From assembly GCA_036495685.1 (NCBI GenBank), contig DASXMJ010000155.1, positions 1 to 34,948 of the forward strand: a stretch of DNA of 34,948 nt. The letters are read 5' to 3'. Shown one piece after another: positions 16,270-24,143 of the stretch. This DNA is from Candidatus Binataceae bacterium. Its GTDB lineage: Bacteria > Desulfobacterota > Binatia > Binatales > Binataceae. Made by a program: the position numbers and the translations under genes. The notes below the pieces were generated by a model that worked only from the letters and a program-made list of their open reading frames with translations, had not been told where the DNA came from and did not search any database. Every line of letters starts with the position of its first letter. Position 1 is the stretch's first letter.

Positions 16270-17727
16270 ATGAAGAGCGGGACCTCTCAGTCAGCTGAAA
16301 TTCGCGCGCGTCTCAAACATCCGATTATCGACTCCGACGGGCATGTTGCGGAGTTCGAGCCGGCGTTTTTCGATTTCCTGAGGGCTACCGCGGGTGCTGA
16401 GATGGTCGAGAAGTTCAAGTCGCTAAGCGACAGTCCCTACTTCTTCCGGTGGTACCGTCTGACCCCCGCGCAGCGTCGCGACCTGCGCGCGCCGAGGATG
16501 CAATGGTGGGTACATCCCACCCTCCAGACTCTCGACCGGGCGACCAGTTCGCTACCCAAGCTGCTACATGAGCGCCTCGACGAAATGGGTCTCGATTTTA
16601 CGATCATCTACCCGAGCATGGGCATGTTCATGCTGCACATGGGCAACGATGAGATGCGTCCCATCCTCTGTCGCGCCTATAACGACATGCACGCGCAGTT
16701 GTTCTCGGCATACTCGGATCGAATGACCCCCGCCGCAATCATTCCCATGCATACCCCACGCGAAGCGATTGCCGAGCTGGAACACGCGGTACGGGACTTG
16801 AAGCTCAAGGCCATCCTGATGCCCTCCTTCGTCCGTCGCCCGGTTGCCGAAAAATCGGCACGCGGCTTCTGGTCTGACAACCTGTGCATCGACAGCGAGT
16901 ACGACTACGACCCGGTCTGGGCGAAGTGCCTAGAATTGAAAGTAGCACCGACCTTTCACTCGCCGAGTAGCGGGTTGGGATTTCGTACCTCGGTCTCCAA
17001 CTTCGTGTACAACCATATCGGCCACTTCGCGGCGTCGGCGGAATCCATCTGCAAGGCGCTGTTCCTGGGAGGGGTGACGCGACGTTTCCCGCAATTGCGC
17101 TTCGCATTCATGGAAGGAGGGGTTGCGTGGGCTGCGACGCTGTACGGGGATCTGATCGGGCATTGGCAAAAGCGCAATCTGGAGGCGGTGAGGAACCTGG
17201 CGCCCGACAAACTCGACCTTCCGCTGATGCGAAAGTTGTTTCAAGAATACGGCGGCGACTACGGCGAGGCGGCAGTCGCCCGCCTGGGCGAGGACCGGTC
17301 GCACTTGCTATGGGGCGGGCCGGAGGATCCGTCCACGCTCGACGAGTTCGCTCGCTGCGGCATCAGCTGCAAGGAAGATATCCGAGACCTATTCGCTACC
17401 AAGTTTTTCTTCGGCTGTGAGGGCGACGACAAGCTGACGGCGCTGGCTTTCGACGCGAAGAAAAACCCGATGGGCACCCGGTTGGGCGCTGTTTACAGCT
17501 CCGACATCGGACATTTCGACCTGCCTGATATGCGTGACGCAGCCAAAGAAGCCCACGAGTTGGTGGACGAGGGCTTGATTGACCGACGAGACTTCCGCGA
17601 TTTCGTTTTTGCAAATCCGGTGCACGCGAAGGCGGACGTAAATCCGGATTTCTTTAAGGGAACGATTGTAGAACAAGACGTTGTCCGTTTGCTGGCCGAA
17701 AAACCTTCGAAGGGTGGGCCGGAATAA
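16270..17727 (+). CDS. Amidohydrolase-2 family metal-dependent protein, candidate decarboxylase/hydrolase
   Basis: A 485-residue member of the amidohydrolase-related (PF04909-type) TIM-barrel group. The first metal motif is D21-S-D-G-H25, followed by YPSMGMFMLHMG, a central THx-type His in APTFHSPSS and a late SSDIGHFD that supplies the catalytic Asp region. Shorter relatives (~330 residues) include gamma-resorcylate and ACMS decarboxylases; this longer form, with a ~100-residue insertion, is common in environmental genomes and poorly characterised. Sitting 15 bases after maleylacetate reductase and 2 before an intradiol dioxygenase, it may decarboxylate a dihydroxybenzoate to a diphenol entering the pathway, as in gamma-resorcylate operons. 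This is inference. Confidence 0.82.
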   Translation: MKSGTSQSAEIRARLKHPIIDSDGHVAEFEPAFFDFLRATAGAEMVEKFKSLSDSPYFFRWYRLTPAQRRDLRAPRMQWWVHPTLQTLDRATSSLPKLLHERLDEMGLDFTIIYPSMGMFMLHMGNDEMRPILCRAYNDMHAQLFSAYSDRMTPAAIIPMHTPREAIAELEHAVRDLKLKAILMPSFVRRPVAEKSARGFWSDNLCIDSEYDYDPVWAKCLELKVAPTFHSPSSGLGFRTSVSNFVYNHIGHFAASAESICKALFLGGVTRRFPQLRFAFMEGGVAWAATLYGDLIGHWQKRNLEAVRNLAPDKLDLPLMRKLFQEYGGDYGEAAVARLGEDRSHLLWGGPEDPSTLDEFARCGISCKEDIRDLFATKFFFGCEGDDKLTALAFDAKKNPMGTRLGAVYSSDIGHFDLPDMRDAAKEAHELVDEGLIDRRDFRDFVFANPVHAKADVNPDFFKGTIVEQDVVRLLAEKPSKGGPE

Positions 17728-17729
17728 CC

Positions 17730-18611
17730 ATGAAAACACCAACCGCAGCTGGAATTACGCGTAATGCGATCGCCCGAATGTCGAAATGCAAGGACCCGCG
17801 CCTCAAGCAGATTGTTCGCTCCCTCATGAATCATCTTCACGATTTCGCGCGCGAAGTTAAGCTGACTCCCGAGGAATGGCTGGCCGGCATTGAGTTCCTG
17901 ACCGCCGTGGGCCACATCACGGATGAAAAGCGCCAGGAGTTTATACTGCTGTCGGATACGCTCGGGCTGAGCGCGGTCGTCGATCTGATGGCCAATCGCA
18001 AAGGCGAATCCACTGCGACTGATTCGAGCCTGCTCGGGCCCTTTTTTCGCCAGGGTGCCCCCATGTTTCCGATAGACGGAGATATCTCTCACGGCGCATC
18101 TGGCGAGAAGCTGATGGTAGCGGGGCGGGTATTGAACACCGCTGGCGAACCCGTCGCCGGCGCGCTGATCGATACCTGGCAAGCCTCCTCGGACGGAATT
18201 TATGACCTGCAGCAAAAGAATTCAGACCAAATGAATTTCCGGGGCCGCTTGCGAACCGGGGCGGATGGGCGGTTTCGCTTTCGCTCGGTTAAGCCCTCGA
18301 GCTATCCGGTTCCCTCGGACGGTCCGGTAGGAAAGATGCTGCGGACATTGGCGCGTCATCCCTATCGCCCGGCCCATGTCCACTTCAAGATCGCGGCGCC
18401 CGGCTACCGGACCCTGACCACCGCCTTATATGTCGCGGGAGACCGCTACCTGGACTCCGATGTCGTTTTCGGCGCGAAGAAGTCGCTCGTGGTCAGCTAC
18501 CGCGGTTCGGGAAGGAACGGGGCCGCGTCGACCATCGAATTCGACTTCGTCCTCGATTCCAAAGAATCGACAAAGAAAGGAAGACGCGGGCAGCTTGCGG
18601 CGTCAATGTAA
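17730..18611 (+). CDS. Intradiol ring-cleavage dioxygenase, probable hydroxyquinol 1,2-dioxygenase
   Basis: A 293-residue Fe(III) intradiol dioxygenase. The four iron ligands are visible: Tyr158 (DGIYDL), Tyr192 (SSYPVP), His216 and His218 (RPAHVHF). The N-terminal helical linker domain and LLGPFFRQGAP segment place it with the catechol/hydroxyquinol branch rather than protocatechuate enzymes. Next to maleylacetate reductase, hydroxyquinol (1,2,4-trihydroxybenzene) is the likely substrate because its cleavage product is maleylacetate; catechol or chlorocatechol remain alternatives. It is last gene of the operon, only 2 bases after the preceding stop, and is followed by a strong terminator hairpin. 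A basic tail (KKGRRG) extends the C-terminus. Confidence 0.9.
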   Translation: MKTPTAAGITRNAIARMSKCKDPRLKQIVRSLMNHLHDFAREVKLTPEEWLAGIEFLTAVGHITDEKRQEFILLSDTLGLSAVVDLMANRKGESTATDSSLLGPFFRQGAPMFPIDGDISHGASGEKLMVAGRVLNTAGEPVAGALIDTWQASSDGIYDLQQKNSDQMNFRGRLRTGADGRFRFRSVKPSSYPVPSDGPVGKMLRTLARHPYRPAHVHFKIAAPGYRTLTTALYVAGDRYLDSDVVFGAKKSLVVSYRGSGRNGAASTIEFDFVLDSKESTKKGRRGQLAASM

Positions 18612-18671
18612 CTCATCGTCGTACCGCGGCGAGCGTGACTCATCGCGGGAGTCGCTCTGCCCGAAACGAAC

Positions 18672-18697
18672 GAGGGCCCAGCAGATGCTGGGCCCTC
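18672..18697. terminator. Bidirectional hairpin terminator between convergent genes
   Basis: GAGGGCCCAGC and GCTGGGCCCTC form a perfect 11-bp GC-rich stem closed by an AGAT loop (12 bp if the A-T pair forms). It sits 60 bases after the dioxygenase stop and 31 before the ABC-exporter stop, so it can end transcription from both sides. Only a short T-run follows on the plus strand. Confidence 0.85.
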
Positions 18698-18727
18698 TTG
18701 GCTGACAGTAATTCGGCGCAGCCGCGA

Positions 18728-20617
18728 CTAAAAGGCGACCTGGTAGCCGTCCGCTTCGCGCTGTTGCGCCAGGATAAGGCCGCGGGTCTGTTCGCGGTAT
18801 AGCCGGGCATACGTTCCATTGCGCCGTAGCAGATCGTTGTGTGTGCCGACCTCGGCCACGTTGCCGTGGTCGAGTGCGACGATAAGGTCGGCGGTGACCG
18901 CGCTGCGCAGGCGATGGGCGATCAGGAAGACCGTGCGGCCTTCCATCAACCGTTCCATGGCCTCATGAATGAGGTTTTCCGACTCGGAGTCGACCGCCGA
19001 AGTTGCCTCGTCCAGGATGACGATCTTCGAGTCTTTCAGAAACGCGCGGGCAATCGCGAGCCGTTGGCGCTGTCCGCCTGACACCTTGACTCCGCGTTCG
19101 CCAATAATCGTGTCGAGCCCGTTTGGTGACTGTTCCACGAAGTCACGCAAGCTGGCCTGTTCCAGCGCCTGCCACATCATCTCGTCGGTCGCATCGGGAC
19201 GCGCGTAGAGGAGGTTTTCGCGCACGCTTGCACTGAACAGAAGCGCATCCTGAGTGACCATACTGACTGCCTGTCGCAGCGATTTGAGCGTGTAGTGACG
19301 CACATCTTTGCCATCCACCAGCACGCGACCGCCAGTCGCGTCGTAGAAGCGCGGAATCAGGCTAGAGAGGGTCGTCTTGCCGGCGCCGGAACGGCCCACC
19401 AGTGCGACTCGATACCCGCCGGGGATGTTGAGATCGATGCCCTTTAGAACCTCGCGACGCTCCGCACCATCGCGCGTGGGATATCCGAAATGCACGCCCT
19501 CAAAGGTCACCGCGCCGCGCTTGACCGGGAAGGGGCGGGCCAGCGGATGGTCCCCGATCTCAGGTTTCAGATCGAGAAAGGCGAACATCCTCTCAATTGC
19601 GGCGAGCGAACCCGATACGACGATCGAGAGCTGGGCGAAGCGTTCCAGCGGCACGTACACAAACTGCACATAGAGAAAAAACGCCATCAGGGTGCCCAGC
19701 GTGGTCGTGCCGCGTACGATCATGAGAGCTCCGACCCACAGCACCACCGCCGGTGCGGAACGGGTCAGAAGCTGGATAAGCATTTCCTGCGAAGCCGCCA
19801 GGCGCACCTTGTCGATCGAGCGCGAGTACATATCGCCACCCTGTTTCTGGAAGCGATGCACCTCGCGCTCCTCTCCGCCGAACGATTTGACGGTGGTCGC
19901 GCCAATGACGCGCTCGTGCACCTCGCCGGCTATCTCCTCAACCTTTTCCTGCATTCGATGGCTGACTGCCTTAATTCGCGGCGAGAAGATACGGATAAAG
20001 ACTACCCAGAAGGGCGCGATCGCGAGCGCTACCACCGCCAGGCGCCAATCCATTGCGAAGAGCAGGGCCACCACGATTATCAGCGAGGTTGCGTCCATCC
20101 ACACGTCGACGAACGCCGAATCGATGAGCTCGTTGGCGCGAGAAACGTCGTTGAGCACCCGGGAAACAATCGCACCTGCGGGATTGCGATCGAAGAATGA
20201 ATGAGGGAGCCTCTGCAGATGGGCGAACAGCTTGCACTGCAGATCATAGATGAGTCGATGACCGGCAAGACCCGCCCAGTAGTTGCGATAGTAGCTGGCC
20301 GCGGCCTGGGTCGCGTAGGCGAGCAGGAGCACGATGCTCAACGCGGCGAGCTTGCCCTGGACCGCCGTCCCCAACCCGAGCAGGTTGGCAATGGCGATAC
20401 ACCAGTGATCGATTTTGAGGCTGATGCCATCCGGATGGGGATGAGCCGCAAGCAGGACATCGACCACGTACCGGAAAGCGATCGGGAAGGCGAGCGGAAG
20501 GGTAAACTTGCCGATGCCCATCAGGGCGGCACCCACAACCAGCTGCGCGTTCGGTTTCAGAAAGGACAGGAACCTGAGCAACGGATGCTTCGAGGTCTCT
20601 TCAAGTTTGCCGTCCAT
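18728..20617 (-). CDS. ABC exporter (MsbA/lipid or multidrug type), fused TMD-NBD
   Basis: A 629-residue half-transporter. Residues ~1-340 form six membrane helices with the type I exporter coupling region (SFFDRNPAGAIVSRVLNDV). The ATPase follows: Walker A GRSGAGKTT, Q-loop MVTQDALLF, signature VSGGQRQRLAIARA, Walker B KIVILDEATSAVD and H-loop IAHRL. It would function as a homodimer exporting a lipid or amphipathic molecule. The MsbA family is a close match, but drug or glycolipid export cannot be excluded. It is monocistronic, divergent from the MFS gene and convergent with the aromatic operon; a role in exporting aromatics is possible but unsupported. Confidence 0.92.
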   Translation of the reverse strand: MDGKLEETSKHPLLRFLSFLKPNAQLVVGAALMGIGKFTLPLAFPIAFRYVVDVLLAAHPHPDGISLKIDHWCIAIANLLGLGTAVQGKLAALSIVLLLAYATQAAASYYRNYWAGLAGHRLIYDLQCKLFAHLQRLPHSFFDRNPAGAIVSRVLNDVSRANELIDSAFVDVWMDATSLIIVVALLFAMDWRLAVVALAIAPFWVVFIRIFSPRIKAVSHRMQEKVEEIAGEVHERVIGATTVKSFGGEEREVHRFQKQGGDMYSRSIDKVRLAASQEMLIQLLTRSAPAVVLWVGALMIVRGTTTLGTLMAFFLYVQFVYVPLERFAQLSIVVSGSLAAIERMFAFLDLKPEIGDHPLARPFPVKRGAVTFEGVHFGYPTRDGAERREVLKGIDLNIPGGYRVALVGRSGAGKTTLSSLIPRFYDATGGRVLVDGKDVRHYTLKSLRQAVSMVTQDALLFSASVRENLLYARPDATDEMMWQALEQASLRDFVEQSPNGLDTIIGERGVKVSGGQRQRLAIARAFLKDSKIVILDEATSAVDSESENLIHEAMERLMEGRTVFLIAHRLRSAVTADLIVALDHGNVAEVGTHNDLLRRNGTYARLYREQTRGLILAQQREADGYQVAF

Positions 20618-20916
20618 ATTCGTAAAACGCCTTTCGTTTCTCGGGAGTCTATTCCCCCGAACTCTCAGCCGGTAAACTGCAATCGGCGTGCCCCTTAGAT
20701 CCGGCGCCAGGATCCCTTAATTTCTTTGATTTTGGGGGGTATTTTGCGCAGGAACTGCACTTCGAACGCAGTTGGGCTGCCGCATTTCGTGAGGCTCGTT
20801 AGCTCAACTGGTGTACACGGTTTACGCTAGCGAGTAAGGGGGGGCGTGGCCGTGGCGCGACAACCAGAACAAAACAAGAATTTGGCCGGGCCAGGCGACG
20901 TTTCGGCCGTCTAGGG
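20618..20916. other. Divergent promoter region between ABC exporter and MFS genes
   Basis: About 300 bases without a supported gene. It must carry promoters for both neighbours. I see no convincing operator. A tRNA-like string near 20796-20815 was examined and rejected. Confidence 0.35.
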
Positions 20917-22263
20917 ATGGCTACCCCTCCAGCCGGAACCGATGTATCTGCCGCGGGCAGCGTCGCGGTTGGCTCGGGCGAATCGGTTCGCGAAACCTTC
21001 ACGATTATCTCGGCCATCGTTATCCTGCTCGTCTATCAGGGCTATACCCTCTCCATCGCCGGGATAGCTTCACCCTGGATTTCCAAGAGCTTCGCGCTCA
21101 ATCAGTCCAAGCTCGCCGAGCTCTTTGCCTGGATGTCGTTGTCGGCCTTTGGTTCGCTGGCACTTGCGCGCTGGGCCGACCGGGTCGGTCGACGCCGGAT
21201 TATCTTGCTCGGCTTGCTGCTCTCTCCTCTGCTCTCGCTGGCCAGCGCAGCGGCCGGCGGTCCCGTATCTTTCGCGATTTTTCAAATACTGATCGCGGCG
21301 CTTTTGGGCGGCTCGGTAACGTCCGCGATAGCTCTGCTGGCCGAGGAGCTTCCCATGAACCAGCGCGCCCGCGGGCAGGCCGCGGCCGCGACCGCCAGCG
21401 CAGTCGGCGGCGTGCTCGGATACTTCGTAATTCCGGTGCTGCTCAAACTCGGTTATTCATGGCGCTGGCTGTTCGCTCCATCCGTCGCGGGTATCGCGTT
21501 GCTTTTGCCGGTGGCTCGGATGCTTCCGGAGACGCAATGGGCGGAGCAGCGATCCAAAGGCACCACCACGAAAAGCCGCATCTACGACGTCTTCAACCTG
21601 ATTTATCGTCGCCGGGCACTGGCACTGATCTCGAACGCCGCGCTCGCCACGGTGGCGGGTACCGCAGTAAATGGGTGGCTCTACTACGAGGCAGTTTCCA
21701 TCATCGGACTATCGCCGACCAAGGCAAGTACACTGGTAGTCACCGGAATGCTGGTCGGTATGCTTGGCTTTCCGATTGGGGCCTGGACCTCGGAACGCTT
21801 CGGGCGGGTGCCCACCGTCACCTACTTCGGCGGTGCCGCCTGGCTGGGTGCAATTGCTTTCTACTGGTGGCCAAACGTGCCGTTCGCCTGGCCGATGGTG
21901 TGGCTTACCTCGATCTACTGCTGGTTCAAAGTCGGCTCCGGCATCATGACGGTGGGGGCAAACGCGGCGGCGACAGAGCTTTTCCCCGCCGCGCTACGCT
22001 CGACCATCATGGGCTGGCAGATGATCGTCGGGGCACTTTTTTCGATGCTCGCGCAGGCAATGATCGCTGCTTTGATTGGTCCGCTCGGCGGCCTTACCAA
22101 CGTGATTGGCTACTTAGCGCTGCTTGGCCTGCCCAGTGCGCTCATCTTCGGACTGTTCATCGATGAAACTCGTGGCTTGCCACTCAAGGTCGCCGCCAAG
22201 GAAGACGAGTGGGAGAAAGTTCCCGGTCGGGCGCCCCTGGCGGCTTCGCTGCACAAACCATGA
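20917..22263 (+). CDS. Major facilitator superfamily transporter (sugar/aromatic-acid porter type)
   Basis: A 448-residue, 12-helix MFS protein. After an Ala/Gly/Ser-rich cytoplasmic N-terminus (~25 residues), the loop between helices 2 and 3 has RWADRVGRRRIILLG, the classic MFS motif A. A PETQWAEQR stretch follows helix 6, and an equivalent TSERFGRVPTVTYFG repeats in the second half, with FIDETRG near the end. This pattern suits the metabolite:H+ symporter / aromatic acid group. Substrate unknown; it might import aromatics for the nearby operon, but it is on the far side of the ABC gene. Its stop overlaps the start of the kelch gene (ATGA at 22260), so the two are probably translated as a coupled pair. 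Confidence 0.9.
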   Translation: MATPPAGTDVSAAGSVAVGSGESVRETFTIISAIVILLVYQGYTLSIAGIASPWISKSFALNQSKLAELFAWMSLSAFGSLALARWADRVGRRRIILLGLLLSPLLSLASAAAGGPVSFAIFQILIAALLGGSVTSAIALLAEELPMNQRARGQAAAATASAVGGVLGYFVIPVLLKLGYSWRWLFAPSVAGIALLLPVARMLPETQWAEQRSKGTTTKSRIYDVFNLIYRRRALALISNAALATVAGTAVNGWLYYEAVSIIGLSPTKASTLVVTGMLVGMLGFPIGAWTSERFGRVPTVTYFGGAAWLGAIAFYWWPNVPFAWPMVWLTSIYCWFKVGSGIMTVGANAAATELFPAALRSTIMGWQMIVGALFSMLAQAMIAALIGPLGGLTNVIGYLALLGLPSALIFGLFIDETRGLPLKVAAKEDEWEKVPGRAPLAASLHKP

Positions 22264-24101
22264 CGACGCGCTTGAGCAGAAACGCACGGGTGCTTGCCGC
22301 GCTCAGCGTGGCATTGCTGATGGTCGGCTTGTGCGTCACAGGTGCGCCCGCCCGCACCCGTCATCGACGTCGAAAACCGGCGCCCACCTTGACGCCTACT
22401 GCAACCCCAACTGTCGTACTACGCCCGGTGGTGCTTATCACCGGAGGTACCGGTACCGTGGACGTGCCGACCGGCCAGAGCCCCGCGGTTCTCGATAGCG
22501 TCGAAATTTATGATGTCGAGAACGGTCAATTTCTGCCGGTCGAGAAAATGGACTCGCGCCGCGACCACCACGATGCGTGCAGGCTTACGGACGGCAGCGT
22601 GCTCATTGTCGGGGGAGTCGATGCCGTTCTGGTCCCCACGATCATGTTTCCTGGGCCGGCAATGCCCTGGATTCTGAAGTCGGCCGAAGTTTTCTCGCCC
22701 GAGGATGGCTTTGGCAAGGCCGTATACATGGGCGATCCGCGCGATGAGCCCACTGCGACAGTTCTCCGCGATGGCAAGGTTCTGGTCGTGGGCGGCAGCA
22801 CCGATGCAGCCGAACTGTACGACCCGAAGACCGGCGCCTTCGCAGCGACCGGAAAGATGGAGTTCAGTCGTTATCGACAAACCGCCACGATGCTCACCGA
22901 CGGGAAGGTTTTGATCGTGGGCGGAGGCGACCGCAAAGCAGAATTTTACAATTCCGCGACCGGCAAGTTTTCAGTTACTGGTTCGATGAGCAGCGATCGG
23001 ATTTACCACACCGCAACGCTCCTGACCGACGGACGCGTGATAATCGCAGGCGGGAGCCCATATTCGCGAAACGCGGCGCTCGACACGACGGAGTTCTACA
23101 GTCCGAAGACCGGACTTTTCAAATCAGGACCAAAAATGAAAGAGAGCCGCGCCGGGCATACCGCCACCCTCCTCAAAAACGATCTGGTTCTGATCGCGGG
23201 TGGGCACAACGACAACTCGGCCGAACTCTACAATCCCTCGAAAGGTAGCTTTGAGTCGACCGGAGCGATGAGCACGGGGCGTTACGGGCATTCGGCAACC
23301 TTACTGCCCGATGGCAAGGTGCTGATCGCGGGAGGATTCGATCTTACGTTCAAACCGCTGGAGTCCGCCGAACTGTACGATCCCCAAACTGGCAAATTTA
23401 CGGCCGCAGGTACGATGATCATGGCACGCGCTGCGCACACCGCTACGTTGATCTACGTGCGATGGCCAGTGAAGTGGGTCCTACCCACTCCGACCGCGAC
23501 CCCAACTCCCACCCCCACCGAGACGGCCACCCCGACGGCGTCGGCCACCCCTACAGCGTCGGCCACTGCTACCTCAACACCGACGTCAGTGGCTACGGCA
23601 TCCCGCAAGCCGCACGCCAGCGCAAAGCCCCCGGCGTCTTCTACAAGAAAACCAGCAACTCCCGCCATCGTGAAGAAAGCGGAAACTCCGAGGTCAACCA
23701 ACCCATCTGAAACGTCAACCCTTCGCGCGACCGTCACACCGAGGGAATCCGTAACTATACTGCCGACGTCTTCGACTACGGTTACCCCGACTGCCACGAC
23801 CGGCACTACGCCCGAAATTCAGAGCACGGCGACCGCGACGATGAGTCAGGCACCTACCGAAACCGGGACAGCTACGCCGACCACGAGCGAGGTCCCGACC
23901 GACACCCCCACGGCTACACCCACGACGAGCGAGGCTGCAACCGCTACTACCACGGCGGCGCCGACGATGAGTGAAGTCGCTACCGACACGCTTACGGCGA
24001 CGCCAACCACGATGCCCACCTCGGCCGGGTTTACCGGCACCGCAGGGCTACAAGCGACCGCGAACTCGACTCCCGGCGCCGAAAACGAACCGGCACCTTA
24101 A
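22260..24101 (+). CDS. Secreted kelch-repeat beta-propeller protein with Thr/Pro-rich tail
   Basis: A 613-residue protein. The ATG at 22260 gives a signal peptide (residues ~1-32, RNARVLAALSVALLMVG...GAPA); the upstream in-frame ATG at 22209 is inside the MFS gene. Seven blade-defining double-glycine strands follow: VVLITGG, SVLIVGG, KVLVVGG, KVLIVGG, RVIIAGG, LVLIAGG and KVLIAGG, each with a Tyr-rich (AELYDP, EFYSP) strand and an ATLL turn. This is a galactose-oxidase/kelch propeller of about seven blades, without the copper ligands of galactose oxidase recognised. The last ~205 residues are low-complexity Thr/Pro/Ala, including a 14-residue tandem repeat, probably a cell-surface stalk rich in O-glycosylation sites. 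No sorting anchor is seen. Function unknown. Confidence 0.85.
   Translation: MTTRLSRNARVLAALSVALLMVGLCVTGAPARTRHRRRKPAPTLTPTATPTVVLRPVVLITGGTGTVDVPTGQSPAVLDSVEIYDVENGQFLPVEKMDSRRDHHDACRLTDGSVLIVGGVDAVLVPTIMFPGPAMPWILKSAEVFSPEDGFGKAVYMGDPRDEPTATVLRDGKVLVVGGSTDAAELYDPKTGAFAATGKMEFSRYRQTATMLTDGKVLIVGGGDRKAEFYNSATGKFSVTGSMSSDRIYHTATLLTDGRVIIAGGSPYSRNAALDTTEFYSPKTGLFKSGPKMKESRAGHTATLLKNDLVLIAGGHNDNSAELYNPSKGSFESTGAMSTGRYGHSATLLPDGKVLIAGGFDLTFKPLESAELYDPQTGKFTAAGTMIMARAAHTATLIYVRWPVKWVLPTPTATPTPTPTETATPTASATPTASATATSTPTSVATASRKPHASAKPPASSTRKPATPAIVKKAETPRSTNPSETSTLRATVTPRESVTILPTSSTTVTPTATTGTTPEIQSTATATMSQAPTETGTATPTTSEVPTDTPTATPTTSEAATATTTAAPTMSEVATDTLTATPTTMPTSAGFTGTAGLQATANSTPGAENEPAP
23844..24011 (+). 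repeat. Four tandem 42-bp (14-residue) repeats in the kelch protein tail
   Basis: Within the Thr-rich tail four in-frame 14-residue units follow each other: SQAPTETGTATPTT, SEVPTDTPTATPTT, SEAATATTTAAPTM and SEVATDTLTATPTT. The DNA units start at 23844, 23886, 23928 and 23970. Divergence between copies shows they are not recent, but the exact spacing is kept. Confidence 0.85.
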
Positions 24102-24143
24102 GCGAGCCTCTCGAGGGCACGCTAGTTTTCGCAATCGGCGCGT

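Noticed and set aside
20796-20818. tRNA-like string (TTAGCTCAACTGGTGTACACGG)
   Set aside because: Resembles a D-arm by chance; no acceptor, anticodon or T arm can be built around it.
23453-23806. Val/Gly-rich minus-strand frame opposite the kelch tail
   Set aside because: An artefact of the Thr/Pro-rich repeat read in antisense.
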